From NCBI RefSeq assembly GCF_013466985.1, contig NZ_CP059164.1:3915001-3979000 (forward strand): a stretch of 64,000 bases of DNA, written 5' to 3'. A program made the translations under genes and the position numbers. The notes under the pieces are model-generated. The model was given only the letters and a program-made list of their open reading frames with translations, was not told where the DNA came from and did no database searches. The number at the start of each line of letters is the position of its first letter. Within the stretch, counting starts at the first letter, position 1. This stretch comes from Nocardioides ungokensis (GTDB lineage Bacteria > Actinomycetota > Actinomycetes > Propionibacteriales > Nocardioidaceae). Shown here in pieces: positions 12,134 through 21,786 of the stretch.

Positions 12134-13588
12134 TCAGGGGCGCAGGGCGTCGTTCATCGAGCCGGAGCGGAACCCACGCGGGTCCAGCGCCGCCTCCGCG
12201 AAGCCGGCCCCACGCACGTCCGCCAGCAGCGACGTCGCGAGCTCACCGTCGGGGTGGAGCGGGCCCTCGAGCAGGACGGCGTCGATCTCGACCGAGGCCC
12301 GGTCCCCGAGGTCGCGGACCCGCAGGTCCCGCACGGGTACGCCGTGCCGCCCGAGCGCGGCGCGCACCGCCGCCTCCGCCCGCTCGACCCGGGCCAGCCG
12401 GTGGGGGGTGACCTCCACTCCGTAGGCCACCCGGGAGGACAGGCAGGCTGCCGCCGGCTTGTCCCAGGTCGGCAGCCCCCAGCGTCGCGAGGCCTCGCGG
12501 ATCTGGGCCTTGCTCAGCCCCGCGTCGCGTAGCGGGGTGATCGCGCCACGCTCAGCGGCCGCCCGGATCCCGGGGCGGAAGCCGGCCACGGCGTCGTCGG
12601 CGTTGGTGCCGGTCGCCACGTGGGCCAGGCCCCGCTCGGCTGCCAGCGGGGTGAGCACGTCCAGCAGCTCGGCCTTGCAGAAGAAGCAGCGGTCGCCGCT
12701 GTTGGCGCGGTAGCCCTCGCGCTCCATCTCGTTGGTCCGCGGCGTCAGCACCTCGACACCGATCGACTCGGCGAAGGCCCGGGCCGGGTCGCGCTCCACC
12801 TGCGGCAGCGAGTGGGAGTAACCGGTCGCCGCCGCGACCCGGTCGGCTCCGAGCGCCCGCACCGCAGCCGCGAGCAGGAAGGCGCTGTCGGCCCCGCCGC
12901 TGTAGGCGACCAGCACCGAGCCGCGCTCGCGCAGGTCGGCCTCGAGGGCAGCGAGCCGGGTGCTGAGCAGGTGCTCGTCGAGCCAGGCCGGGAACTCCTC
13001 GAGGCCGTCGAGGACGACGTGGGTCCCGGCGTCGAGCAGCTCCTCTCGGGTGCACCCGCCGGTCAGCACGGACACGCTGAGCGCGCCCGCGGCGAGCGCC
13101 CCCTCGACGTCGTGCACGTGGTCGCCGACGTAGATCGAGGCGCCCTCACGGCGCAGCGCGTCGGCCTTGCCAACGCCCCACACCCAGCCCTCGACGTGGT
13201 CGACGTCGAGGCCGAGGTGGTCGACGTGGCGCCGGGCGTTGTCGGGGAACTTGCCGGTGACCACCACGACGCGTCCGCGCGCGCGGCGTACGGCGGCGAT
13301 GGCCTCGTGGGCGCCCGGCAGCACCGGGACCGGCGCGACCGCGTGGTCGGGGTAGAGCTCGCGGAAGCGGTCCCCGGCGGATGCCACCGCCTCCTCGGCC
13401 AGGTGCTCGGAGAGCAGGTGGTCCAGCGGCGGGCCGAGGCGGGCGGTCATCTCCGCGACCGGGAACTCCACGCCGAGCTCGGCACCGAGGACGCGCAGGG
13501 TCGCGCTGAAGCCGGGCACCGTGTCGATGAGGGTCATGTCGAGGTCGAAGCCGACCACCAGAGGTGTCGTCGAGGGGAGGCCGGGCAT
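12134..13588 (-). CDS. larE: HAD phosphatase fused to LarE sulfur transferase
   Basis: A two-domain protein of 484 residues. Residues 1-205 form a HAD hydrolase: motif I FDLDMTLIDT (Asp15 and Asp17), motif II VVTGK (Thr111), Lys141, and motif IV VGDHVHD. Residues 212-484 are LarE, the ATP-pyrophosphatase that inserts sulfur into the nickel-pincer nucleotide of lactate racemase. Its PP-loop is YSGGADSA (229-236). Cys301 and Cys304 (RCFFCK) plus Cys382 (ACLSSR) match the three-cysteine, [4Fe-4S] type described for Thermotoga LarE rather than the single sacrificial cysteine of the Lactobacillus enzyme. The ATG at 13588 has TACGCT seven bases upstream, a leaderless signal. No larA, larB or larC lies in the window. 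Confidence 0.85.
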   Translation of the reverse strand: MPGLPSTTPLVVGFDLDMTLIDTVPGFSATLRVLGAELGVEFPVAEMTARLGPPLDHLLSEHLAEEAVASAGDRFRELYPDHAVAPVPVLPGAHEAIAAVRRARGRVVVVTGKFPDNARRHVDHLGLDVDHVEGWVWGVGKADALRREGASIYVGDHVHDVEGALAAGALSVSVLTGGCTREELLDAGTHVVLDGLEEFPAWLDEHLLSTRLAALEADLRERGSVLVAYSGGADSAFLLAAAVRALGADRVAAATGYSHSLPQVERDPARAFAESIGVEVLTPRTNEMEREGYRANSGDRCFFCKAELLDVLTPLAAERGLAHVATGTNADDAVAGFRPGIRAAAERGAITPLRDAGLSKAQIREASRRWGLPTWDKPAAACLSSRVAYGVEVTPHRLARVERAEAAVRAALGRHGVPVRDLRVRDLGDRASVEIDAVLLEGPLHPDGELATSLLADVRGAGFAEAALDPRGFRSGSMNDALRP

Positions 13589-13706
13589 GCTGGCAAGCGT
13601 AGGCAGCGCGCGCGCCGCCGCTCAATCGGGAAGGATTCACTGTCGCGCGGGGCAGTCCTGCGTCAGAATGAGCAGTTCGCGACCAGTGAGGCGGATGGGA
13701 GACGTG

Positions 13707-15848
13707 GTGAGCGGAGTGAACAGGCACCTGCGCCGCGCGCTGGTCGCCGCCGGGTCCGCCGCGGCCCTGGTGGCCTCGACCGCAGCCCTGATCGGCACCT
13801 CGGCCCCCGCGCAGGCCACGGCCACCGGCCCCACCCAGCTCTACCTGGTGACCCTGGACGGGCCGGGCACCTCCGGCTACCACGGGATCCTCCCGACGCC
13901 GCTGAACCGGGTCGAGATGCGCCAGGAGCAGGACGCCGTCCTCGCGCGGGTCGGCGAGCCGGAGCCGGTCTACCGCTGGACCACCGCCCTCAACGGCTTC
14001 GCCGTGCGGCTGACCCGGGCCCAGGCCGACGAGGTCGCCCTCGCCCCGCACGTGACGCTGGTGGAGAAGAACGCCGTGCGCCACCTCGCGGGAGCACCGG
14101 CGCACACTGCCGGGCTCGCCGGGTCGGGCCACCAGAAGGGCGGCGCCGGGACGGTCGTGGGGGTCGTGGACTCCGGGATCTGGCCCGACAGCCCGCTCTT
14201 CGCAGACGTGCCCCACCTGGGCCGCGCACCGCGGAGCTTCCACGGGGAGTGCCAGGGCGGTGACGACTGGGACGCCGCGACCTGCAACCGCAAGCTCGTC
14301 GGCGCGCGCTGGTTCGTCGACGGCTTCGGTGCCGACCGCGTCCGCACCTCGTCCTCGCTGTCCGCGCGCGACGACGACGGCCACGGCAGCGAGATGGCCT
14401 CGATCGCGGCGGGCAACGCCGGGGTCTCGGTGCTGGTGACGACCAGCGCCTCGGCAGGTACGGCGGCATCGCGCCCCAGGCCGCCTGGCCGTCTACAAGG
14501 CCTGCTGGACCGCACCCGACCCGGCCGACGACGGCTGCGCGACCGCCGACCTGGTCACGGCCATCGACCAGGCGACCGCGACGGGTCGACGTGCTCAACC
14601 TATCGGTGGGCGGACCGCCCACCTTCGACACCGTGGAGCGCGCCCTGCTCGGCGCGGCCGAGGCCGACGTCGTGGTGGTCGCGGCCGCCGGCAACCACGG
14701 CACCCGCTCGTACGCCGCGCACCCCGGCCCCTGGGTGACGACCGTCGGCAGCACCACCGGCGTGGCCCGGCGCGGTCGGGTGGTCCTCACCGGCGCCCCC
14801 TCGCTCACCGGCGCCATGGCCTCGATGCAGGGCGTCGGACCGGCCCGGGTCGTCATCGGCGGGCGCGTCGCGCGCCCGAGTCCACCAACGCACAGGCCCG
14901 CGTCTGCACGCCGGGCAGCCTCGACGCGTCGCGGGTCCGCGGCGCGATCGTGCTCTGCGACCGGGCACCATCGGCCGGGTCGACAAGTCCGCCGCGGTCG
15001 CGGCGGCCGACGGGGTCGGCATGGTGCTCGCCAACACCGCCCCGGGGACCGTCGACTCCGACTTCCACAGCGTCCCGACCGTCCACCTCGACGTGGCGTC
15101 GGCCCGGACGCTGCGGCACTGGGCTCGCCGATCACCCCCACGGGCGGGTCGCTCTGCGTCCGGTCGGGGTCGAGCACCCACCCGCCCGCCTCACCGGGTG
15201 GTCCGCGGGTGGCGACCCGACCGCCGGGGTGCTGAAGCCGGACGTGGTCGCGCCCGGCGTCGGCCTGCTCGGCGCCGTCCCGCCGTCCGTCCGCGACACC
15301 CGCTGGGACTTCGTGTCCGGGACCTCGGCGGCCACGGCGTACACCACCGGCACGGCCGCGCTGCTCCGCTCGCGCCACGACTGGCCGGCGAGCGTGGTCC
15401 GCTCGGTCCTGGCGACCACCGCCGCCCACGTCACCGGCGGGCCCTCGGTCCTCCGCAGCGGGCCGGCCGGGTCCGGGCGGCACCGCAGGACCGCCCGGCG
15501 TCGTCTACTCCGTCGAGCCCCGCGACTACCGGTCCTGGCTGACGGGTCAATCCGCCCCGAGCGGCTGAACACGCCCTCGATCCTGCTCACCGGCCGGGAC
15601 ACCTCGGCCACCCGGACCATCACCAACGTCGGCCGGAAGGCTCTCTACTCTCCTCCTCCGCCTCGGGCTTCACCCGCCACACCGTCGAGGTCCGCCCCGC
15701 CGCGGTCCGGCTGGCGCCCGGCGAGAGCGCCCGCTTCACGGTCCGGGTCGCCCACGGGGCCGAGGTGCACCCGCTCGACGACGGCTGGGTCACCTGGCGC
15801 GGCGGCAACGGGACGAGCGCGCGGATCCCGGTGCTGCTCAGCCGCTGA
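13707..15848 (+). pseudogene. Secreted subtilisin-like (S8) serine protease, multiply frameshifted
   Basis: The N-terminus has a signal peptide (RRALVAAGSAAALVAST, cleavage after AQA) and an I9-type propeptide. The catalytic residues can be read across frames: Asp in VVGVVDSGIWPD, His in DDDGHGSEMAS, and Ser in SGTSAATAY. A PA-like insert (CTPGSLDASRVRGAIVLCDR) and a C-terminal fibronectin-like domain ending ARIPVLLSR follow, as in plant-cucumisin-type subtilases. The frame is lost at least five times, near 14458, 14478, 14580, 14870-14960, 15120 and later near 15480 and 15650. Because other genes here carry similar single-base breaks, sequence error is as likely as real decay. GTG at 13707 is preceded by GGGAG. 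Confidence 0.75.
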
Positions 15849-17173
15849 GGCGGGCGCGGCGCCGGAGACGGCGCAGCCCCACCAGCAGGCCAAGGAGCGC
15901 CAGTCCCCCGCGGCGCCGGCGGCGATCTCACGCCAGTGCCACGACAGCCACGACGTGCTGTCCCCGAAGATCGTCCCACCCAGGCCGGCGTGGGCCGGGC
16001 CGTCGAGCGCGTCGGTCGCCCACAGCGAGCAGCCCGCGCCCAGGCGCGGGTCGGCCAGGATCGTCGTCGACCCGTTGATCGACCGGAGCACGGTGTCGCG
16101 CAAGCTGTTCTCGGTGGGCACCTGGAGGGTGCCGTCGCCCCACGAGGGCAGGCAGACGCCGGCCGCGTCGGGGACACCCGGCATGGTCGACCTCAGCCTG
16201 CCGGTGGTGAGGTCGTAGAAGTGGACTGCGGTCCGGTGCTCCTGCGCGGTAGCTCCGAGGGCCAGCGTGCGCCCGTCCGGAGACACGACTCCTGCCCACT
16301 GGCTGAGGTCGCCCACGCCGCGGCCGACATCGAGCCGGACCGTGCGCTGCAGGCGCCCGTGGTCGTCCGTGACCTGGACGCGCGCCGCGTCGACGGTGCC
16401 CTTCGTCTCGTGCCACACCAGCCACGCAAGCGAGCTGTCGGACACCCAGCCGACCGGCATCACCGCCTCCCGGGTCCGCGGCCGACGGACCTCGGTCGCG
16501 CCGCGGTCGTCGAGCACCAGCGCGTCCACACCGCGTTGGCGGTTGTGCTTGGCGGCGTACACCGGGGCCAGGAGCCGCGACGAGTCCGGCGACCAGAACA
16601 ACGGCGACTGCCCACGGAGCAGCCAGGGCTCCCGGCTGTCCGGGTTGTCACCGATGTCGATGCTGGTGGTGGAGCCCTCCCGCAGGTCGCGGATCTCGAA
16701 CCACCGGCCGGGGCGAGTGTCGAGGTAGGCCAGCCGCGTCCCGTCCGGGGAGATCGCGGGTGTGAAGTTGTTGTTCGAGCCGGGCAGGTGCCACAGGTTC
16801 CCGGTCGGCGAGACCGCGACCAGCCGAGCGGCTGGTCGGCGGTTCCCGCGTGCGACACCCGTTCCAGGACGCCTGCGACCGGGCCGGGACGTTCCGGCAG
16901 GTCCCGGGTCCAGTAGGGGTAGTCGATCCGGCTGGGGTGGCCGTCCACCCCGCCGCCGGGCTGGTCGACGGGGGGCACGGACGCCCGGTGCGGCAGAAGC
17001 CCGATCCCGGCGCTCGCCGCGAGGACCAGGAGCACCACCAGTCCAGCGACGCCGACCCGGCGCCGGGTCCGGCGCCGGGCTCCGGCGGACCACGCCGCGC
17101 GGGCGTCCGGCGCGACGTACGACGGGACCTCGGCGACCAGGTCGTGGAGGGGCTCGTGCAGCTGGTGGCTCAT
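15838..17173 (-). CDS. Membrane-anchored beta-propeller protein beside an ECF sigma factor (frameshifted)
   Basis: The ATG at 17173 overlaps the sigma factor stop codon (ATGA), so the two are translationally coupled. A 45-residue cytoplasmic head is followed by a membrane helix (VAGLVVLLVLAASAGIGLL). The large extracytoplasmic part has repeated blades of WD40/TolB type such as AISPDGTRLAYLD, FWSPDSSRLLAPV and VVSPDGRTLALGA. The frame shifts near 16840 and again near 15905, after which a second helix GLALLGLLVGLRRLRRR ends the protein at 15838. Position suggests it senses a signal for, or restrains, the sigma factor, but no known anti-sigma domain is recognisable. It overlaps the convergent subtilase by 11 bases. 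Confidence 0.7.
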
Positions 17174-17697
17174 CGGGGGTTCGCCTCCTCGACGAGGGAT
17201 GCGAGCAGGTCGGGAGCGAGGACGCGGAGGCGATCGAGCGCCTGCCGGGTCTGGGACTTCACGGTGTTGGGCGAGCACCCGAGCACCGCAGCCGTCTGGA
17301 CCTCCGTGAGGTCGTCGTAGAAGCGGAGGCTGAGCACCGCGCGCTGCTTCGGGGTTAGGCGGGCCAGCGCCTGCGCCAGCACGAGGCGGCGCTCGACCGC
17401 GTCGGCGTCGTCACCGGGCCGGCCGAGCTCGGGGTGCTCCCCGGTCAGCAGCTCCGGAGGGCGCGCCGAGCGCCGCCGCCACCGGTCGATGGACAGGTTG
17501 TGCATCACCCGGCGTGCGTAGGCGTCGGGCCCGCCGGTGCGCGCCAGCCGCCGCCAGCGGTCGGCGACCCGGGCCAGGGTGTCCTGGAGCAGGTCCTCGG
17601 CGAGGTGGACGTCGCCGGTGAGGAGGTACGCCGTACGGGCCAGCGCGCCCGACCGCGCCTGCACCCAGGCCTCGAAGTCCTCCACACCCCTACTCAC
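17170..17697 (-). CDS. SigE-family ECF RNA polymerase sigma factor
   Basis: A 175-residue sigma-70 protein with only regions 2 and 4, the hallmark of extracytoplasmic-function sigma factors. Region 2 contains HLAEDLLQDTLARVADRW and YARRVMHNLSIDRWRRR. Region 4 contains LTPKQRAVLSLRFYDDLTE and the recognition helix CSPNTVKSQTRQALDRL. The sequence fits the SigE-type group common in Streptomyces and Nocardioides. The start is a GTG at 17697. It is followed with a 4-base overlap by the membrane-anchored propeller protein, suggesting that the pair acts as a signalling unit. Targets are unknown. Confidence 0.92.
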   Translation of the reverse strand: MSRGVEDFEAWVQARSGALARTAYLLTGDVHLAEDLLQDTLARVADRWRRLARTGGPDAYARRVMHNLSIDRWRRRSARPPELLTGEHPELGRPGDDADAVERRLVLAQALARLTPKQRAVLSLRFYDDLTEVQTAAVLGCSPNTVKSQTRQALDRLRVLAPDLLASLVEEANPR

Positions 17698-17732
17698 GCA
17701 CGGGACACCGGGTTCGGGTGGGGCGCACGCCG

Positions 17733-17786
17733 GTCAACCTGCGCCGACTCGGCGCTCCTGGGGTGTCAACGTGCGCCGACTCGGCG
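17733..17786. repeat. Palindromic intergenic repeat, tandem copies D and E
   Basis: Two copies in the same orientation, each GTCAAC, three bases, CGCCGACTCGGCG, occupy 17733-17754 and 17765-17786, a period of 32 bases. They fill the 89-base gap between the sigma factor and the 3' end of the acyl-CoA synthetase gene; copy E ends right at its stop codon. Nothing else is visible in the gap. Confidence 0.8.
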
Positions 17787-19392
17787 TCAGAGGCCGAGCG
17801 CCTTGGCGGACTCCTCGCGCATCTGGACCTTGCGGATCTTGCCGGTCACGGTCATCGGGAACTCCTCGACCACCATCACGTAGCGCGGGATCTTGTAGTG
17901 GGCGAGCTTGCCCGTGGCATAGGCCCGTACGGCGTCGGCGTCCAGCGGGGCGGCGCCGGCCCTCATCTTCACCCAGGCGCAGAGCTCCTCGCCGTACTTC
18001 TCGTCGGGGACGCCGATCACCTGCACGTCCTCGACGTCGGGGTGCTGGTAGAGGAACTCCTCGATCTCGCGCGGGTAGACGTTCTCCCCCCCCCCGGATC
18101 ACCATGTCCTTGATCCGGCCGACGATGTTGCAGTAGCCGTCCTCGCGCATCTCGGCGAGGTCGCCGGTGTGCATCCACCCGTCGGCGTCGATCGCCTCGG
18201 CCGTCTTCTCCGGGTCGTCCCAGTAGCCCAGCATCACCGAGTAGCCGCGGGTGCAGAACTCCCCCGTCTGCCCGCGCTCGACGGTCTCCCCCGTCACCGG
18301 GTCGACGATCTTGACCTCCACGTGCGGGTGCACCCGGCCGATGGTGGCGGTCCGCCGGTCGAGGTCGTCGTCGGCGCGGGTCTGGCAGGAGACCGGGCTG
18401 GTCTCCGTCATGCCGTAGGCGATCGACACCTCGGTCATGTGCATGTCGCTCACACACCGCTTCATCACCTCGACCGGGCAGATCGAGCCGGCCATGATCC
18501 CGGTGCGAAGGGTGGAGAGGTCGTGCTCGGCGAAGCTCGGGTGGTTCTGCATGGCGATGAACATCGTGGGCACGCCGTACACCCCGGTGCAGCGCTCGGC
18601 GGCGATCGTGCGCAGGGTGATCTCGGGGTCGAAGCCGGGAGCGGGGATCACCATCGTGGCGCCGTGGGTGGTGCACCCGAGGTTGCCCATCACCATGCCG
18701 AAGCAGTGGTAGAAGGGCACCGGGATGCAGAGCCGGTCCTCGTGGGTGAAGTTGATCAGCTCGGTCGTGAAGTAGCCGTTGTTGAGGATGTTGCGGTGGC
18801 TGAGCGTGGCGCCCTTGGGGTAGCCGGTCGTGCCCGAGGTGTACTGGATGTTGATCGGGTCGTCCGGGTCGAGCGACCACGTCATCACCTCCGCCAGCGT
18901 CACCCCGGGGTCGCTCACGTTGTGGTCGGTCCACTCCGGCGAGCCGAGGTAGAGCACCTGCTCGACCGGGGTCGTGTCGATGACCTCCTCGACCATGGCG
19001 CGGTAGTCGCTGGTCTTGAACGAGGGTGCGGAGATCAGGAGCCGGGTGCCCGACTGGTTGAGGGCGTACCCCAGCTCGTGCGTCCGGTAGGCGGGGTTGA
19101 TGTTGACCAGGACCGCGCCGATCTTGGCCGTGGCGTACTGCGTGATCGTCCACTCCGCGCAGTTCGGTGACCAGATCCCGACCCGGTCGCCCTTGCCGAT
19201 CCCGGCGCGGATCAGGCCCACGGCCAGCGCGTCGACGTCCCGGTCCAGCTCGGCCCAGGTCCACCGCCGCCCGCTGGCCACCTCCACCAGCGCCTCGCGG
19301 TCGGGATGGGCAGCGACCGTCCGCTCGAAGTTGGCACCGATCGTCTCCTCGAGCAGCACCGGCTCGAGCTCTCCCGCGGCGTACGACGTCAT
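17787..19392 (-). CDS. AMP-dependent acyl-CoA synthetase (one homopolymer frameshift)
   Basis: An ANL-superfamily ligase that activates a carboxylic acid with ATP to an acyl-adenylate and then forms the CoA thioester. The phosphate loop is YTSGTTGYPKGATLSHRN, followed by YGMTETSPV, GWMHTGDLAEM and the catalytic lysine in TVTGKIRKVQMRE at the C-terminus. The sequence is closest to medium or long-chain fatty-acyl-CoA ligases. The frame breaks in a run of ten C at 18087-18096, where nine are expected for RGGENVYPREIEEF, so one extra base is the cause. Restored length is 534 residues. The ATG at 19392 has TACGCT seven bases upstream. It stands alone. Confidence 0.9.
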
Positions 19393-19526
19393 GCCGGCCA
19401 GCGTAGTCACGGCGGCGCCTGCGCCGCTCGTGCCGCGTGACCTCGCCGCGTTTTGCTCGTTGCCCGGACGGGCACCCTCCCAGGTACCCCCCAACCTCAG
19501 GCTGGGTCCCCTCGGAAGGAACAACC

Positions 19527-20939
19527 GTGACCAGTCGCCACCTACTCCTGCGCTCTCGCCACCTGCACGTCCTGGCTGCATCCGCCGCGATCCTCGCGGC
19601 CCTCGGCGTCGCCCATGCCGACGCGGCGGTCGCCAAGCCCCACCACACCCGCACCGCCAGCCTGGCGGCCTCGGCTCCCACGTTCACCAGCTTCGCCGCA
19701 CCGTCGTCGTTCACCGACTCCGACAACGCCGGGGAGCCCTCGATCGGCGACGACTGGAAGACGGGTACGACGATGTACCAGTCCAGCCTGTCGACCTACT
19801 CCGTGAAGTGGGACGACTCGACCACCCCGGCGACGCCACACTGGTCCGACGTCTCGGCCAGCGCCTCCAACGGGTGCCCGCAGGGCTCGACGATCAGCCT
19901 CGACCCGATCCTCTTCACCGACCACGCGACCGGTCGGACCTTCGAGTCGCAGCTCACGGGCGTGGACTCCTTCACCTGCTACACCGACGACGACGGCGCC
20001 AGCTGGCACCCGAGCACCGGCGGCGGGATCCCGAGCGGCGTGGACCACCAGACCATCGGTGGCGGCCCCTTCTCGACCAACGGCCTCGGCGGGCTCCCGC
20101 TTGGCTACCCGAACGCGGTCTACTACTGCAGCCAGGACATCGCCACCGCCTTCTGCGCCGTCTCGCGCGACGGCGGCACGACGTTCGGTGCGGGCGTGCC
20201 GACCTACAGCCTGCTCGACTGCGACGGCCTGCACGGTCACGTGAAGGTCGCCCCGGACGGCACGGCGTACCTCCCCAACAAGAGCTGTGGCTCCAACCAG
20301 GCGGTGGTGACCTCCACCGACAACGGCACCAGCTGGACCGTCGACCCGGTGCCGGGCACCACCCCGAGCGACTCCGACCCGAGCGTGGGCGTGGGCTCCG
20401 GCGGCACGCTCTACTTCGGGTACGTCGACGGCAGCGGCACCCCGGGCGTCGCGGTCAGCCACGACCAGGGCAAGACGTGGACCGACCGCCAGAGCGTGGG
20501 CACGGCGTTCGGCATCAAGAACGCCGTCTTCCCCACCGTGGTCGCCGGTGACGACGACCGCGCGGCGTTCGCCTACCTGGGCACGCCCACCGGCGGCAAC
20601 TACCAGGACGAGGCCAACTTCAAGGGTGAGTGGCACCTCTACGTCGACACCACCTACGACGGCGGCAAGACCTGGACGACCACCGACGCGACGCCGGGCG
20701 ACCCGGTCCAGGTGGGCTCCATCTGCACCGGCGGCACGACCTGCGGCAACGATCGCAACCTGCTCGACTTCATCGACGTCACCACCGACTCGCACGGTCG
20801 CGTGCTGGTCGGCTTCGCCGACGGCTGCATCAGCGCCTGCGTCACCGACCCCCAGCACAACGGTCGCGACGCCTACGCCACGATCGCGCGCCAGAGCGGC
20901 GGCCTGCCGCTGCTGTCGGCCTACGACCCGGCACCGTGA
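19527..20939 (+). CDS. Secreted Asp-box (sialidase-fold) protein
   Basis: A 470-residue exported protein. It has a signal peptide (LHVLAASAAILAALGVAHADA) and at least five Asp-box motifs of the form S/T-x-D-x-G-x-T-W/F: TDDDGASWH, SRDGGTTFG, STDNGTSWT, SHDQGKTWT and TYDGGKTWT. These mark a six-bladed propeller of the sialidase/BNR type. I see no arginine triad or FRIP motif that would establish sialidase activity, so binding or another hydrolysis is equally possible. Cysteine pairs in the mature part suit an extracytoplasmic location. The GTG at 19527 has a strong GGAAGGA ribosome site six bases upstream. Confidence 0.75.
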   Translation: MTSRHLLLRSRHLHVLAASAAILAALGVAHADAAVAKPHHTRTASLAASAPTFTSFAAPSSFTDSDNAGEPSIGDDWKTGTTMYQSSLSTYSVKWDDSTTPATPHWSDVSASASNGCPQGSTISLDPILFTDHATGRTFESQLTGVDSFTCYTDDDGASWHPSTGGGIPSGVDHQTIGGGPFSTNGLGGLPLGYPNAVYYCSQDIATAFCAVSRDGGTTFGAGVPTYSLLDCDGLHGHVKVAPDGTAYLPNKSCGSNQAVVTSTDNGTSWTVDPVPGTTPSDSDPSVGVGSGGTLYFGYVDGSGTPGVAVSHDQGKTWTDRQSVGTAFGIKNAVFPTVVAGDDDRAAFAYLGTPTGGNYQDEANFKGEWHLYVDTTYDGGKTWTTTDATPGDPVQVGSICTGGTTCGNDRNLLDFIDVTTDSHGRVLVGFADGCISACVTDPQHNGRDAYATIARQSGGLPLLSAYDPAP

Positions 20940-20980
20940 CCTCGCGGGGTGACGCGAACCAGCAGCCCCGACAGTGACGT

Positions 20981-21012
20981 GAGCGGGCTCGGCCCTCGGG
21001 CCGGGCCCGCTC
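20981..21012. terminator. Bidirectional hairpin between convergent genes
   Basis: Outer arms GAGCGGGC (20981-20988) and GCCCGCTC (21005-21012) enclose an inner pair GGCCC and GGGCC. The hairpin lies 41 bases after the Asp-box gene and 18 bases before the end of the GGCT-like gene on the other strand, so it can stop transcripts from both sides. Confidence 0.65.
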
Positions 21013-21029
21013 GGTCGTCCAGGGAGCCG

Positions 21030-21704
21030 TCAGTCTCGTCGGGCGCGGGACGACTTGGAGACGACGAGGTCCGACGAGATCTCCCCGAACGGCCTCGGCG
21101 CCGGGACGGCCGGCAGCACAGCCGGATCCGGCAGCACCCGCTCGAAGTACGCCACGACCTCCTCCTCGTCCCAGCCGCGGGACTCGCGCAGCCCCAGGCC
21201 GATGGTGTCGAGGTAGGTCGGTGAGGGGTGCGTGTGCTCGACGTGGTCGACGCCGTGTGGGGAGGTGAAGGTCAGCAGCGGGATGCCCTCGTGGCGGCCG
21301 ACCTCGACCAGCGTCTCGTAGCGCCCGGGCCCGGCGGTGTGCCGGCCGCCCTCGAGCGGGCTGAGGACGACCTCCTCGATGGGGTCGCCCTCCTGCGGGA
21401 CCCGGTGCATCTCCTGCGCCGCGATGTCGGCGAACTGGCCGGCGGTGACCAGGTAGCCGCGGGCAGCGGTGAAGCCGGGGGTGTCGTGGTCGTAGTAGGC
21501 GACGCCGCCGCCCCACTGGCGGGACTCGCCGGCGAAGTAGAGGGACCCGGGCAGGTCGACAGGGATGCTGCGGGCCGGTGGAGTGCGGTCCCGGGCTCCC
21601 GGGTGGGCGCGGGAGCCGCCGGGTGGGCGGCCGCCCTCGAGGTAGGCCGCGAGGCGGGCCGCGGACATGTTGGAGCCGTAGCTGACGTACCACACATAGG
21701 ACAT
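21030..21704 (-). CDS. Gamma-glutamylcyclotransferase-like protein
   Basis: The N-terminus MSYVWYVSYGSNMSAARL carries the YGSN loop that binds the gamma-glutamyl group in the cyclotransferase (GGCT/AIG2) fold. A segment AGESRQWGGGVAYYDHD follows, typical of an actinobacterial branch that databases sometimes mislabel as histone deacetylase. I do not see a clear catalytic glutamate in the usual place, so the reaction is uncertain. I start at the ATG at 21704, giving 224 residues; 25 further codons upstream are open but lie within the terminator hairpin of the next gene and look non-coding. Confidence 0.65.
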   Translation of the reverse strand: MSYVWYVSYGSNMSAARLAAYLEGGRPPGGSRAHPGARDRTPPARSIPVDLPGSLYFAGESRQWGGGVAYYDHDTPGFTAARGYLVTAGQFADIAAQEMHRVPQEGDPIEEVVLSPLEGGRHTAGPGRYETLVEVGRHEGIPLLTFTSPHGVDHVEHTHPSPTYLDTIGLGLRESRGWDEEEVVAYFERVLPDPAVLPAVPAPRPFGEISSDLVVSKSSRARRD

Positions 21705-21727
21705 GACCGTCGGCAACATACCCATGA

Positions 21728-21762
21728 CCACGGCCCGCCACACATCGTGCGGCGGGCCGTGG
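21728..21762 (-). terminator. Terminator of the MHS symporter gene
   Basis: Perfect 12-bp arms CCACGGCCCGCC (21728-21739) and GGCGGGCCGTGG (21751-21762) flank an 11-base loop. It begins 25 bases after the symporter stop codon on the minus strand and lies upstream of the GGCT-like gene, separating the two transcripts. Confidence 0.7.
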
Positions 21763-21786
21763 CCTGTGGCGGTGACCACACAGTGG

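Noticed and set aside
18087..18096. Run of ten C as a programmed frameshift or phase-variation tract
   Set aside because: Removing one base restores a fully conserved acyl-CoA synthetase, and many other genes here have single-base breaks outside homopolymers, so sequence error is simpler.
21030..21704. Histone deacetylase annotation for the YGSN protein
   Set aside because: No deacetylase metal-binding motifs are present; the YGSNM loop fits the cyclotransferase fold instead.
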